Shown here piece after piece: positions 24,955 to 35,446 of a DNA stretch of 64,000 nucleotides (the stretch's first letter is position 1; each line of letters begins with the position of its first letter). A program made the translations under genes and the position numbers. The DNA comes from Straminergon stramineum (lineage: Eukaryota; Streptophyta; Bryopsida; Hypnales; Calliergonaceae): assembly GCA_963920665.1 (NCBI GenBank), contig OY987273.1:15688501-15752500 (forward strand), given 5' to 3'. The notes under the pieces were generated by a model. The model saw only the letters and a list, made by a program, of their open reading frames with translations, made no database searches and had not been told where the DNA came from.

Positions 24955-25500
24955 ATTCAGAAATTGAAAAACGCCTCCCTCCCTCCCTCTGCCCACCTCT
25001 CCCCTCCCACGCTCCTCTCCATCCGCTCGTCCGTCCATCCACCCATCTACCATAAACCAAACACCAACTCCCAAACTAAAAAACGCCTCCCTCCCTCCCG
25101 CCTGCCCACGCTCCTCTCTCCGTCTGCCCATCCGCCCGACTGCCTATGCGCCCGTCTGCCTAACAAGCAATTCAGAAATTGAAGAACACCTCCCACCCGC
25201 AGTCCTGCCCACCTCTCCCCTCCCACACTCCTCTCCGTCCACCCGACCGCCCGTCCACTATAAACCAAACACCAACTCCCAAATTGAAAAACGCTTCCTT
25301 CCCTCCCTCAGTCCCACCCTCCCTCCTTCCCTCCCTCTCTCCTGCCCACCTCTCCCTCCCACGCTCCTCTCCATTCGCCCATCCGCCGTGGAGCAATGCC
25401 AATTCGGAAACTAAAATACACCTTCCCTCCCACGCTCCTCTCCATCTGCCAGTTCGCGCGTCCGCAATCGCCATTCGCATGTCTGGAATTTCTCTGCATT
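24955..25500. repeat. About five imperfect ~105-bp tandem units, pyrimidine-rich
   Basis: Each unit starts with CAATTCAGAAATTGAAAAACG or CAACTCCCAAACTAAAAAACG (about 24,954, 25,062, 25,168, 25,271 and 25,399). It continues through CTCCCTCC, CCCACGCTCCTCTCC and a CCGCCCGTCC-type tail. Alternate units also share the words CATAAACCAAACACC. The array and the CpG-rich sequence after it to about 25,740 lie upstream of the BED-like gene that starts at 26,073. Several ORFs across it on both strands follow from the repeat. Confidence 0.75.
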
Positions 25501-25740
25501 ATCTGTCCGCGTCCGCGCTGCTCTATCTGTTGCTTATTTGTGACCGTGCGTTCCATCGGACGGTAGTTTCAAACTGCCCGATCTGCTCATCTGCCTTCGT
25601 GCTGTCCGATGCGGACGACAATGTCCGCATACCCTAAAGCGTCGACCACATAAATGGCAGTGTGGACAGCTCATTTCTTCACAATCGATTCCCTTTCGGA
25701 GCGGGTAATCCAGTGCCTTTGGGAATCTACGCGCTCCTTC
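25500..25740. repeat. CpG-rich tail of the leader block
   Basis: TCCGCG, CCGATC, TCGGACGG and GCGGAC words continue the island after the 105-bp units. Ordinary AT-rich sequence resumes at about 25,760, roughly 310 bp before the start codon at 26,073. Confidence 0.45.
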
Positions 25741-26072
25741 CATCTTGATGCGTGAACGATTGTAATCATATGAATTCTTTTTAATCACATTAGTTTAAGT
25801 TATTAGGGGTCTGCCCCAACTTATAAGTCTTTAATTTTATGGACTTCATTTGAGTGTTCTTAATTATTTGAACCGTGTTCGAGTTGATTGGGTTGTCAGA
25901 AACTTAGGGTGTTCAATTTTATAGTTTATTTGGTTGTCAGTTATAGTAGGTGCAATTTGTTTTAATCCAAATTCTTTTTTTTCATTTTGTACATTTAGCC
26001 AAAGCGGGAGGAAATTGCATTTAAACTTTGTAATCCTTTCAGTTCATTATTAATTGAGGTTTGGAGGTTATC

Positions 26073-27161
26073 ATGTCGCGCGGAAGTGGTGGAGGAAGTA
26101 AGAAGGGGAAATCACAAGAGATCCAATGGAAAGATTGGGCAGGCGTAACTTGCGTTGCAGAGCATGGATGGGAAGAGGAGCCCAAGAAAATATGGGATTG
26201 CAAAACATGCAAGAAGTATGTAAAAATGACGCACCTCTCCAAACTATGGTCACATGATCGCGCAGAGGTGCAAGTTCGTTGTTAGGAGGGACAAATGTCC
26301 ACATGTAAGAGCAAACACTTTGTTTGCCGATACGAGAAGATAACATCTGCATCAAGTTTACCAAGCTCCAAACCAAACGTCATGAACTATTCGAACATGG
26401 CTATGATTTGGGAGGAGATAGTACTCCATAAGGAAATAGATTGGCGCACAGTTGCAGGGTGCAATGTCAAGAATTTAACTCATGAGGAAGCCATAATTCC
26501 TACTAACTGGGTTGGACCAAGCGATTGCATGCCGGAGTGGTCCAATCGAGGCTATGGAGGACTTCCTTCAGTCGTCTTGAAAGATACTAAAGATGATTGG
26601 CCAGATGAAGATGAGGTTGATGATGATTCAACACCCGTGACATTTGGTGAGAGATACGAACATCGAGAAGATCGGGAAGACATTGAGTACCAACAACAAA
26701 TACAGGAGGCCATGCGCCGAAGCGTGGAAGATCGGGGTCGGCAACATGATGGGTCCTACTACCGTGACTATAATGCACGTGGATCACGAGATGGGACAGG
26801 TGGTTTAGATTATGGTAACGCCCCTCGAGTTGGCTCTTAAAGTATAGGAGGAAGCCATGGAACGACACACTATGGTGGTTCTAGCCAAGGAGGCTCTCAA
26901 TACTACTCTAGATTGACTGCACATGGTTCATATGGGCATCAGGGAGGCCCTTATTATGGCGGATCAAGTGAAAGAGGGTCCTGGGAGAGTGCTCCAATTC
27001 CTCCTCCAACCTTTGGAGGTCCTTCTTTTGGAAATGAATATGGACAAGGAGGTGCATCAAGTGGATATGGTTACAACTATGGGGGTGGACCATATATTGG
27101 GGTACATCCTTCAGGCCCAAATGACAACAAGGATTCCAATTCGGATTCAGATTCAGAGTAA
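26073..27161 (+). pseudogene. BED-like gene with Gly/Tyr/Ser-rich tail
   Basis: One reading frame runs from ATG 26073 (MSRGSGGGSKKGKS) to TAA 27159-27161, broken only by TAG 26283 and TAA 26838. Residues 1-60 hold a basic stretch and a BED-like zinc-binding pattern (W-D-AGV, then WDCKTCKKYVKMTHLSKLWSHD: Cys-x2-Cys followed by His residues). The middle has a helical segment (MIWEEIVLHKEIDWRTV) shared with the genes at 5.4 and 22.4 kb and an acidic stretch. The last 110 residues are low-complexity, rich in Gly, Tyr, Ser and His (GGSSQGG, GYNYGGG), ending DSNSDSDSE. No catalytic core is visible. It could be a DNA-binding accessory protein of an element; function unproven. Confidence 0.6.
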
Positions 27162-28200
27162 AATAGAGTATGGTATTCTAGTCATCTTATGTTTGTTTTA
27201 TTGTATGGTTCACTCATTGTAATGTACATAGACAGTAGAGTGTGGCAAATATAGCACAATGCTCTCGACGAGTTGTAATCACCTTTTTGTGATTTTGATA
27301 CAAATACATTGTATTTTTCTATTTTAATAAAGCGATATTTATGTCACGTAATTTGTAGGATTTAATACCATTGATGTATGACTATGGGTTAATGGGTATT
27401 TGTGAAAATGAAAAATGTATTGGACCACTTTCTATAATTTTATCATTTCAATCATTCAATGTGAATAGGTGAATTGCAAATGCAAAGGATGTCCCAAATA
27501 TACAACAGAGGTTTGTAGAATAGTGAGAACCACCATTTTAGTTCCATTTGCTATCAAAAATTGAATTGTAAACCCTAGAAGTCTGAAGGCTTTTTTCCAT
27601 CCAAGACCATTTAGTGATTTAGAATTGCCATTTCAATTACAAAAAAACTAGAAAATGTAGGAATAATGTTTTTGGCATGTTAGATTGTACGATTTTGTAC
27701 TATAGCAATTTATGAATGTATAGAAGCAATTTCAAAAACTTAACCCACATAGATTGTAAGATATTTGCATTCAAGGTGACCGAAAAAAATTATTTACAAT
27801 TTGCTTGACTAGATTTTTGGCTTCTAATTATTGAAACAATAAATATTTCCTCTTGTGAGTACGATTTATAATTTTGTATGTTGAAGAATTTAGATGGGAG
27901 CATGAGAATGTAGGAAGAAAAATTCAACCAAAAGATGTTTAGTTTTTATTCATAAGAGAATTGATAAGTTGAGTATATTCAAGATAGATACTAAAACATT
28001 AATAATTTTAAGATAAGAATATGTAAACATGAGAATCTCAACGGTGAGAGTATTTCAACAAGCAAACCTCATCGACTATCCCTCTATAATTTTTTTTCAT
28101 TTCCATGATAGTTGATTTACTTGATTCTTACTTTCATTTGAAATTCAAATGTTGAATATGATACCTATGTTTGGCTTAGAGATGTTCAAGAGAAATTAAA
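27162..28200. other. AT-rich intergenic stretch
   Basis: This includes the 3' flank of the BED-like gene, with AATAAA at 27,326-27,331 as a possible polyadenylation signal. Nothing else is recognisable. Confidence 0.45.
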
Positions 28201-28207
28201 ATCTCCG

Positions 28208-28391
28208 ATTGTGTGGACGGTCATCCGTCTACCTCGTTTTGTTCGTCTGCCGTTGCCGGACGAGCTAACGCATCCGCGCCATCCACACCATCCAATCTTT
28301 CGAATAGTCTACTATTCGTCCGATTGGACGAGCTAGCGGCGTCCACACCAAGCCAGTTGTTGGATTTGGCGGATGTTGATCGTGGTCCTGA
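28208..28391. repeat. CpG-rich start of the leader of kinase-like copy 2
   Basis: Words such as GTCCGATTGGACG, CGTCTGCCGTTGCCGGACG and GGCGGATG begin the GC-rich region that continues as a 42-bp minisatellite. Confidence 0.5.
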
Positions 28392-28716
28392 TTGGATGAC
28401 TGCAACAAGGCAAACGGACTACCATTCGCATGATCGGACGGCCACGACGAGGCGGACGGAAGGCTATCCGTGTAATTGGATGGCTGCAACGAGGCGGACG
28501 AATTGTTGTCTGCATGATCGGATGGTTGTGACGAGGCGGATGAACTGTTGTCTGCATGATTGGACGATTGCGACGAGGTGGACAAAATGAAGTTTGGACG
28601 ATCAGACGATTGCGACAAGGCGGACGGAAGGCCATCCACTTGATTGGACAACTGCGACGAGGCAGATGGAATGAAGTCTGGACGATCGGACGGCCATGAG
28701 GAGGCGGATAGGGATG
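28392..28716. repeat. 42-bp minisatellite, about eight units
   Basis: The units begin TTGGATGGCTGCAACGAGG or TCGGACGGCCACGACGAGG and repeat every 42 bp with moderate divergence, ending near 28,716. The period is a multiple of three, so both strands keep long open frames; on minus it reads as a 14-residue Ser-rich repeat (SSASSQPSDHADN-type). I treat this as a side effect. The array lies about 220 bp upstream of the kinase-like start codon, and CTATAAGAG at 28,729 could be a TATA-like element. Confidence 0.8.
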
Positions 28717-28939
28717 AGTTGTCCACCCCCTATAAGAGGGATGGACGACCCATCCGCAATCACTTTTGCCTTGCCCCTTGTGTTTTGCAAGTGTGGAGTG
28801 GAGAGCTTGGTGGTTTATCCTCCATTGGCTCCTCTCTTTGGGAAGGTGGAAGTCTTATTTGGGGGCCCCATTATTGCTATTTTTTGTAGCGAATTTCTAA
28901 GATTTAATTAAAAAATTTTGGTATTAAAAATTTATCACG

Positions 28940-30424
28940 ATGCTAAGATCGAAGAAGGCGGTGAAGGGAAAACAAGTGGTACAAGAAAAGGTGGCAGCTA
29001 AAGAAATTCCATCCGATGCATGCAAAGCATTCATGACTGAATGCATTGCAAAATTCTATGAATCGGAAACCACTATGTCTCTTGACACAAAATATGTAAG
29101 ATATAGAGAGGAGTGTCCATCCAAACTCAAGGCAGACATGACACAGAGAATGTTGGATGCCTTGAATGTTCCGCAATGGCAACATGAGACGAAGAGGAGG
29201 GGGTTCAACAAATGTTTGGAGAACAAGGTGCATGATGCATTGTGGAAAGTTGATGTCGTTCTCGGAAAATACGGGAAACAACACCATGCAAATGATGAAG
29301 CCTTTGAGCAAGTCATTCTTAAAGCTCAATTATTTATTGGGCGTTGCGCCCCATATGGGAAGAGGCGTAATAGACGAGGGTCATTGGGTTGGTGGACTAG
29401 CGATGAGGGTCTTGCTGAATTGGATATGGGTAGACGTCATCTTATAGCGCTTCTGGACACCGCACGGTTGATTCCCCAAGATGGCTTAATCATGAAGGGA
29501 GGATATGCAACGATTTGGAGGGTGAGAATTGAAGGATGTCTAGGGATAGCTCCATCTTAGGAGTTTGCAGCAAAGATATTCAACCACCACGGTACGTAGC
29601 CTCAGCTTGCAAAGTTGAAATATCAAAATGAATCAATGGCAATGAGGATTCCACATTCAAGAGTTATACGATTTGTTGCAATTCATGCAAGAATAAATGA
29701 AGGGTACTCGTATTGGTGGAATGGCGGAACATTTCGGCAAATGTTGAATCTAGATAACAATTATCCAAACAACATATATATTCGGTTATAGTATTCGAAA
29801 CCAACAGAGTTCGATGTGACTAAAGCTTTTCATCTCACTCGATTTCGGAAGAAGCGCACCGAGCTTGCTTGGGCATTGGTGCATATCATGAATGCGAGAC
29901 ATGTGTCTAGACATCTACACAATGATATTTCTCCAGACAACATCATGTTTCATTTTCCTGATGATGAATCACATGTTTACATTAGCATTTGCGATTGGGG
30001 CATGACTACTGTAGCTATTGAACCAATGAAATCCTTGTATACATTCACATCTACAAGTGAAATGAACGAAGCTTTAACAAGGAGGTGGTGGGTGGATCCA
30101 AGCATTGCATATTTGCATAGAAGAGATGCAAATGTGGAAATCATTCCACATTTATCACGTGCATCAGAGGAATATGCAATTGGTAAAATAGCTCAAAGGA
30201 TCAATAAGCAATGCATGTCAGAGAACTACAGCAGATTGCAACGGGAAACAAATGCAATGGCCATGTTTAGCCACCACCAATTGGGAATTGTGTTTCACCA
30301 ATACTTGGACCGGCTTTGTCAAAGAGGTGATGGTCATCAAGGTGGTTTGGCCCACATCATCAATCGGTTCACTGGCCAATTCAATTGGCCTATGTCGAAT
30401 GAACACTTCCGACATTCATATTAG
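28940..30424 (+). pseudogene. protein-kinase-like gene, copy 2
   Basis: One frame of 495 codons (stop included) runs from ATG 28940 to TAG 30422-30424, interrupted only by three TAG codons (29558, about 29597, about 29788). The N-terminal 190 residues are basic and helical. The kinase region follows: glycine-loop-like KGGYATIWRV, beta-3 lysine in EFAAKIF, a hinge region, catalytic loop LHNDISPDNIMF with HND for HRD, and CDWG for DFG. The APE region is altered (WWVDPS). Compared with copy 1 the architecture is the same and uninterrupted. Catalytic Lys, Asp and Asn are in place, so the ancestor may have been active. No transmembrane segment is evident. Its repeated presence next to BED-like genes suggests element cargo; substrate unknown. 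Confidence 0.72.
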
Positions 30425-31665
30425 TAATATAGTGCAAAAGTGTACCATATAGAGTTTTATAAATATTTCATAAATGTAGAACTTCAGATTTATGCATGTA
30501 GATTACTTAGTATATATGCACCCCTAGAGTATGTCAATATATGTGAAATTAGACATACATTTTGAATTTTCCATGTATTTGAATTGTTTTTGAATGAGTA
30601 TCAATTTTTGACAAATCAGAAATATCTCTTGCTTGAGTGCAAAGTGCAAGATTTCTTCTTGAATGTAGATGGCTATTTAGTTGACAAGCTTGTATGACAA
30701 ATTACATGATGTATGATATGTGGGTGCAAAAGTTTTTGAGCCCGTTCAATTTCATTTGGAATAAGTCTTGGAAGAAGACCATTTCATTTATGATATGGAA
30801 TTACTTGGACCTTCTTAGAAGTTGTGTTCCAACAATTTCATTGATATTTGAATTATCATGACAACCCATTAAAGCAATTGTGGTTTTATTGTTTTAGTGT
30901 GTATACTTATAATGAATCAAATATGAAGAGACGTAATTAGTAAATTCATCACAAATTTACAATGAAGGATTTTAAAGTAATTTACAAAAATGATTTGTTT
31001 GAAAAAGGAAGTTGTATCTTATTCACCTAAAATCTTTGGAAGCAAACATGAAGCATGTGACTGTATGTCTGTATTTTTGTTGGCATGTAATTTTGAGATT
31101 AAATTGTTATATTTTTTTTTAAGAGAATTTTCCAGTAGCAAATGGTTTTATCAATTCAAACAAAATTCTAATGTGATTCATGAAGTGAAATCAAAAAACA
31201 AAGAGAGTGATTCAATTTTAGTGTTTTATCAAAAAGGTTTAGGACTTTACGGCACTTGGTCTCTTAGAAGCCTTTGGGTTCAAAATTTAGACCCTCAATT
31301 TTTTTTTCATTGCATTGTTTTCATAAAATGAACAAAGGAAAATAGGAAATTAAGCTCTAAATGCATGGGTCACAAAATGTATGTGTGTCCAATATTTTAC
31401 CAAATCCAAAACCATAATTAATTTGTTATTTTGAGTACCAGTTCTTTGTATATTTATTAAAAAAATCCTTTGAAATTCTATTGCAGCACTTGAAAATGAA
31501 TTACGAAAATAAATGACTTTTCTCTTTACAAATTTGTAAAGTGCAATGTTCTTTTTGTTCATTGCTAAGGACTCTTAGAAATGAGCATGAATTGTACCAA
31601 ATTTCAAAAACAAAATTGCATTAGAAATTCTCTTAGAATAAAAAAATAAAGATAGAGACTAAATT
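30425..31665. other. AT-rich intergenic stretch
   Basis: This is non-coding AT-rich DNA. One 113-codon open frame at 31.0-31.3 kb has no recognisable motif and looks accidental. Confidence 0.45.
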
Positions 31666-31669
31666 CGAG

Positions 31670-31880
31670 GAGTCTTAAGCAGTTGGACGGGTTGGTGGAC
31701 GGGGTCGCAGACGGGCGGACAAGATGGCGAACGGGCTGCAGAAACTGCGAATGGCAGTGGGGACGAGGTCGCAGACGGAAAATTACCTGAGGTAAAAACC
31801 AAATTTTCCGAATGGCACAAGACATCCGGGGGGGTTGCGGACGTGGCCGCCGAATGTCTGAACGCTGGCGGTTGCGCCAG
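31670..31880. repeat. GC-rich GGACGGG/GCGGACG block
   Basis: Words such as GACGGGTTGGTGGACGGG, GCAGACGGGCGGAC and GTCGCAGACGG recur. It also holds TTACCTGAGGTAA at about 31,783-31,795, close to the TTACCTTAGGTAA in the hAT 3' flank at about 11,462. No intact gene follows directly; a shared repeat tail starts right after it. Confidence 0.5.
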
Positions 31881-31889
31881 GACGCCTTG

Positions 31890-32662
31890 TCAACCTTGCA
31901 TGGGTGCAAGTCTGGAATACCAAGGAGGGTTCCATGCAAAGATAAGCAACCGCCAGCGGAAAAATCCCCATCCTATTCTCCCCGGAAGGTGTGCTAAACC
32001 CTAGGATCAATCTAGTGAACGACTAACAATGCCCCATCGGTTCTGATTTGTGTTGATCTGTCGTTGTAGTAGAGAAGAATCATTATGACTCTGAGTGACT
32101 TGCCTTTCGGATTGGCCATCCGGGAAGTTGTGAGAGTGTTTCTTGGTCTAATCTAGTGCAGCATTTCGTCTAAGTCACTAGTAGAAAACAAGCTATAAAT
32201 GACTTGTCCACAATGATTGTAGTAGTCATTATTGTAGTCATCTAGAACAAAAATGACTGTAAAATGACTACTATAGTCATTGTGGTCAAGTCACTTAGGA
32301 CACTGTTTTCTACTAGTTAATGTGTTTTGTGTAGTTTAGAGAGAGAAGAAAGTATGAGGAATACGAGTGGTGAGTCCCTACCTTCCTACAAGATTAAAGG
32401 CGGACCCTCTAAGGATAAAACAGAAGTACCAAAATCAATGTGTGAGAAGTGACAGATCCGGATTCTAGAAAGGAGTGGATCCGGATTGCATTCCGGAAAG
32501 GTAGTAATCTGGAAAAGAGAGAAAAGAGGTGAAGAGAGAGCTTGAGTTGGTAATACGGATAATCTTGGCTTGCAGCAACAATCTAGAATCCCCTAGGACA
32601 ATATTTCGAGTCATTTTACGACATTCTAGTGTTGTAATGGTACTTACGCTCCACTGCGCGTA
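31890..32662. repeat. Dispersed repeat tail, copy 1
   Basis: From GGGTGCAAGTCTGGAATACC to ACTTACGCTCCACTGCGCGT this aligns along its length with 37,800-38,425, apart from a 141-bp MITE present only here. Because the same tail ends the third LTR-unit-like gene copy (35.4-38.4 kb), it is probably the 3' part of that element family. Both copies end at the same GCGTAC word followed by unrelated sequence. Confidence 0.65.
32177..32317. mobile_element. 141-bp foldback MITE
   Basis: Terminal inverted repeats ACTAGTAGAAAACA and TGTTTTCTACTAGT enclose two long inverted arms (ATGACTTGTCCACAATGA and its complement). The otherwise matching repeat at about 38,080 lacks it, so its insertion is supported by an empty site. 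The interior repeats TAGTCATT/AATGACTA words. The superfamily is uncertain because the duplicated bases are ambiguous. Confidence 0.75.
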
Positions 32663-34578
32663 CGAAACGCTTCTCACCCGTTTGGTTTAGAATATAGTTG
32701 GCAAGTTTTGTTAGCTCGTTGTAGCTCAGATTCCCCAAGAATTTGAAGAATTCATGACTGAGCATGCAGTTCTTTGGGTTCCAATCCGCTTTAGCATTAA
32801 ATAACTTATCGGTGTTAGGATTAAAGAGCTCTCCATGCACTACAGCCGTGATGACGTCCTTCTAGAGATTATAGACATTGTTTGGTGCGGTGATTAGCTT
32901 GAGCTCGTTTGTGAGCTTCAACTTTTCCTCTTTGTCCTTGGTCTTCGACAACTTCAAGTTTTTTTTACATCGATCATAGAAAATCGTATGTAAACAACCT
33001 TCTCAAATTCCTAAAGAATTCATCCAAGGCACAATGTTAGACTTGTTTGATTTAGCTCGAATCGAGCTAAATCACAGTAGAAACCATAAATAGAAGAGAA
33101 GATAAGTTCTATTGACCTCGAATACTTACATTGAATTTATTTCTATTGTGAAAGTTTTCTACCCTCCGTCTCGTATTCGATGTAGTCGCCACGGATGAGA
33201 CCTCCTTAGGATTTTCGGGCCGACCCATAGCCTCCCATACTAATCGGGCTCCCAAAATGTTTATTGCCTAAGACAGTTGTGTTGCCACAAAGTGATTCAT
33301 GGGATTATAATAGGCAGATATATTTCGTAATTTCTCATCATTTGCCGAATACATAATAAAATAGTCCCACTTCTGGAAATGCTTCTTCGATTCTTCATTA
33401 ATACCATTAGCGTTGTCCAATATCCACTTTCTCGCTTCCACGCTATGTTGCCCGTTAATATGTAAAACTAGCCCTCCTCGATGGCCTCCCATGTAATGGG
33501 CTTCTCCGCATGACCCATTGGCATAACGCAAAGTGTTTGCTTGTTAGTCTTGTCAGGAATATTTTAAAGCTAGTTGACCATGTCATCAACAATTCGATTT
33601 TCTTTTGACTATGTTGAATGTTGACAACGCAACAATAAATTTGGAGATGTCGATCTCTTTCTTCTGACCGACCCAAAACACATATGCGTCTTCGCATGTA
33701 GTCCAAAATCTATGGTAAACCTCACTAACCAACTTGAAGTCTAGTTTCTTCTTTGTTTTTCGAGAGTGAGGAACGTTCTGCACTTCGTCCACATAACTTC
33801 CCCTAGCTATTTCCAACCCCTCCGTTGATTTTGTTGGCGTAATTTGGTTTGATGTAGAAGTGCCAGACTTTCTCCCTTGCTTCTTAATGGGAGTTTTTAC
33901 TTGCTTTTAACTAGCTCTTTTCCCTCTACCTGACTCAATTTCAATTATTGAGTTACGTTTGGAGCTTACACTCCCACTAGGGGTACCTATGTTTAACGAC
34001 ACGGAGTGAGCTTTTGTCAACTCGTTCCGCAACTCCAGCTTTCTTTTTAGTGTGCTCAAATCACTAAACATGAAACAAAGCTTAGCAACAAGGCGCCTCC
34101 AATTAATTGGTGTGCCATCCTTATTATGCCACTCATTGTTGTTTAGTTTCTTCTCGAGCTCCTTCACCTCATCCATGAAAATAGAAGTCTCAAGACTTCT
34201 GAGGAAAGGAGTCAAACTGAAGGGAATGAGAACAAAGTCCAAGACGACCGTAAAGTGATATTGTTGCTCTCTTGGAATCTCCAGAATGGTTGTCATGCAC
34301 TTGATGTTTATAAACGGATGAGCGTCCACTTTGATGTCCTTAACTTTCTCTTCGAAGGAAAGTTGAATATCGACTGTGGAGTTCTTGAACTTATACAAGA
34401 ATGACATGTCATTAACGAAGGGGATGATCTAGAAACTCCAGATCTCAACTTTTTGTGGGTCTTTGAACTCCTAGAACTCTCCGTCACTGAACATCATGTC
34501 TTTTGCATTGTTATCTACTCGGTTTTGGACCTTGCACCTTTGGAAGTATTGCTCTAGGCTTGCAACTTGTTCTTCCAT
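32640..34578 (-). pseudogene. Unknown gene, decayed, several exons
   Basis: An exon starts at ATG 34578 just after a good acceptor (TCTCTTGTAG). It can be followed with two stops into a 166-residue open stretch (34407-33907; DEVKELEKKLNNNEWHNKDG, then a basic Ser-rich end). Further open pieces at 33816-33586 (KKKLDFKLVSEVYHRFWTTC), 33531-33268 (HFQKWDYFIMYSANDEKL) and 32840-32640 (HEFFKFLGNLSYNELTKLAN) probably belong to the same gene, which is then cut by the repeat tail at about 32,660. I recognise no domain. A role as a nuclear structural or element-encoded protein is possible but unsupported. Confidence 0.4.
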
Positions 34579-35325
34579 CCTACAAGAGAAAATCCAATTA
34601 AACGATGTGTATATTTAGCTCGATTCGAGCTAATTAGACATGTGATAAGTCATTTAAAGTATAAATATACTAACATTTTTATTGCTCTATTATTGTAGCT
34701 GGGGAAACTTTATATGGTCTACCATTCATTATTGAAATCAATTACTCTTTAGAGAAATGTCATTCGGCATGAGTCGAGCTCATATGACGTGATTGAGGTT
34801 GTAAGTGAAACAATGATGCTTGGGCTTCATAGACTTTGTTGAAGGATTTACTAGATGCATTTCAAGACATTTGTCCATCGATTTATAAGACTTATGATGT
34901 CTGTTTAGCTTGACTCGAGCTAAATCGACCGAGGCTAAAGTTCAGGGTTTTCCTATAAATTATATTTGAGGACCTCTGCATAGTTTTTCCTATATGATAT
35001 ATTTTTCATGTTTCTTAAATTTGTATCTACTTCTTTGCAGTGTACCGAAACATTGTTTTGTTCTCAAATCCATGTAGTTCAGGTCAAACTAAGTTAAAAT
35101 GTCTAAAATTTTATTATTGTTTTCTTATATGAGCTAAGGTGTGTGCTCAGAATTTTCTCGTTCGATTATTCTCTAAACTTCAACTTGACTCGAGCTGAAA
35201 TGTAGGTCATTGTTTTGTTTTCTGTCAATTATTATTGGAGAGAACGGGAAAGGCAAGATAATGTTGAATTAAATGGCGAGTATTCATTTACCTATGCAGT
35301 TTAGCTCAACTTGAGCTAAACTGCA
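33051..35325. repeat. Recurring TTAGCTCGANTCGAGCTAA palindromes
   Basis: Imperfect or perfect copies lie at 33051-33071, 34614-34634, 34904-34924 and 35295-35325, with half or decayed sites at about 34,772 and 35,184. The last is a perfect palindrome with 15-bp arms and a 1-base centre (TGCAGTTTAGCTCAA, then its complement). All lie in introns or flanks of the unknown minus-strand gene. Confidence 0.7.
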
Positions 35326-35378
35326 TGGTAGTATATTATTCTTGTATATGTTTAACCTTATTAGCTCACCTTCATGGA

Positions 35379-35446
35379 TCTATAGGGTTTGAGGGTTTAG
35401 GGTTTTGGGTTTGAGGGTATAGGGTTTAAGGGTTTAGGGTTCCTGT
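35379..35446. repeat. Degenerate TTTAGGG telomere-like tract
   Basis: About eight GGGTTTAGGGTTT/GGGTTTGAGGG-type units run up to 35,443. Sequence homologous to the middle of the LTR-unit ORF starts directly after the tract, so it sits exactly at a truncation breakpoint. Confidence 0.75.

Noticed and set aside
24824..25637. Several Arg/Gly- or Pro/Ser-rich ORFs on both strands
   Set aside because: They reflect the GC-rich ~105-bp repeat array, not genes.
28265..28726. 153-codon Ser-rich ORF on minus with 14-residue repeats
   Set aside because: It is a by-product of the 42-bp minisatellite: the period is a multiple of three, so frames stay open on both strands. No promoter, domain or homologous copy supports it.
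6834..30424. TAG recoded as glutamine
   Set aside because: TAG also replaces TGG, GAG and AAG codons and lies only in decayed element genes, while TGA, TAA and frameshifts occur as well; methylation-driven decay is simpler.
1..31000. Endogenous giant virus insertion
   Set aside because: Kinase-like genes, a RING gene and clustered unknown ORFs raised the idea, but I see no capsid, packaging ATPase or viral polymerase, and a hAT transposase plus GC-rich leaders fit transposable elements better.
30990..31331. 113-codon ORF
   Set aside because: AT-rich, Phe/Lys/Ser-biased, without any motif or second copy; likely chance.
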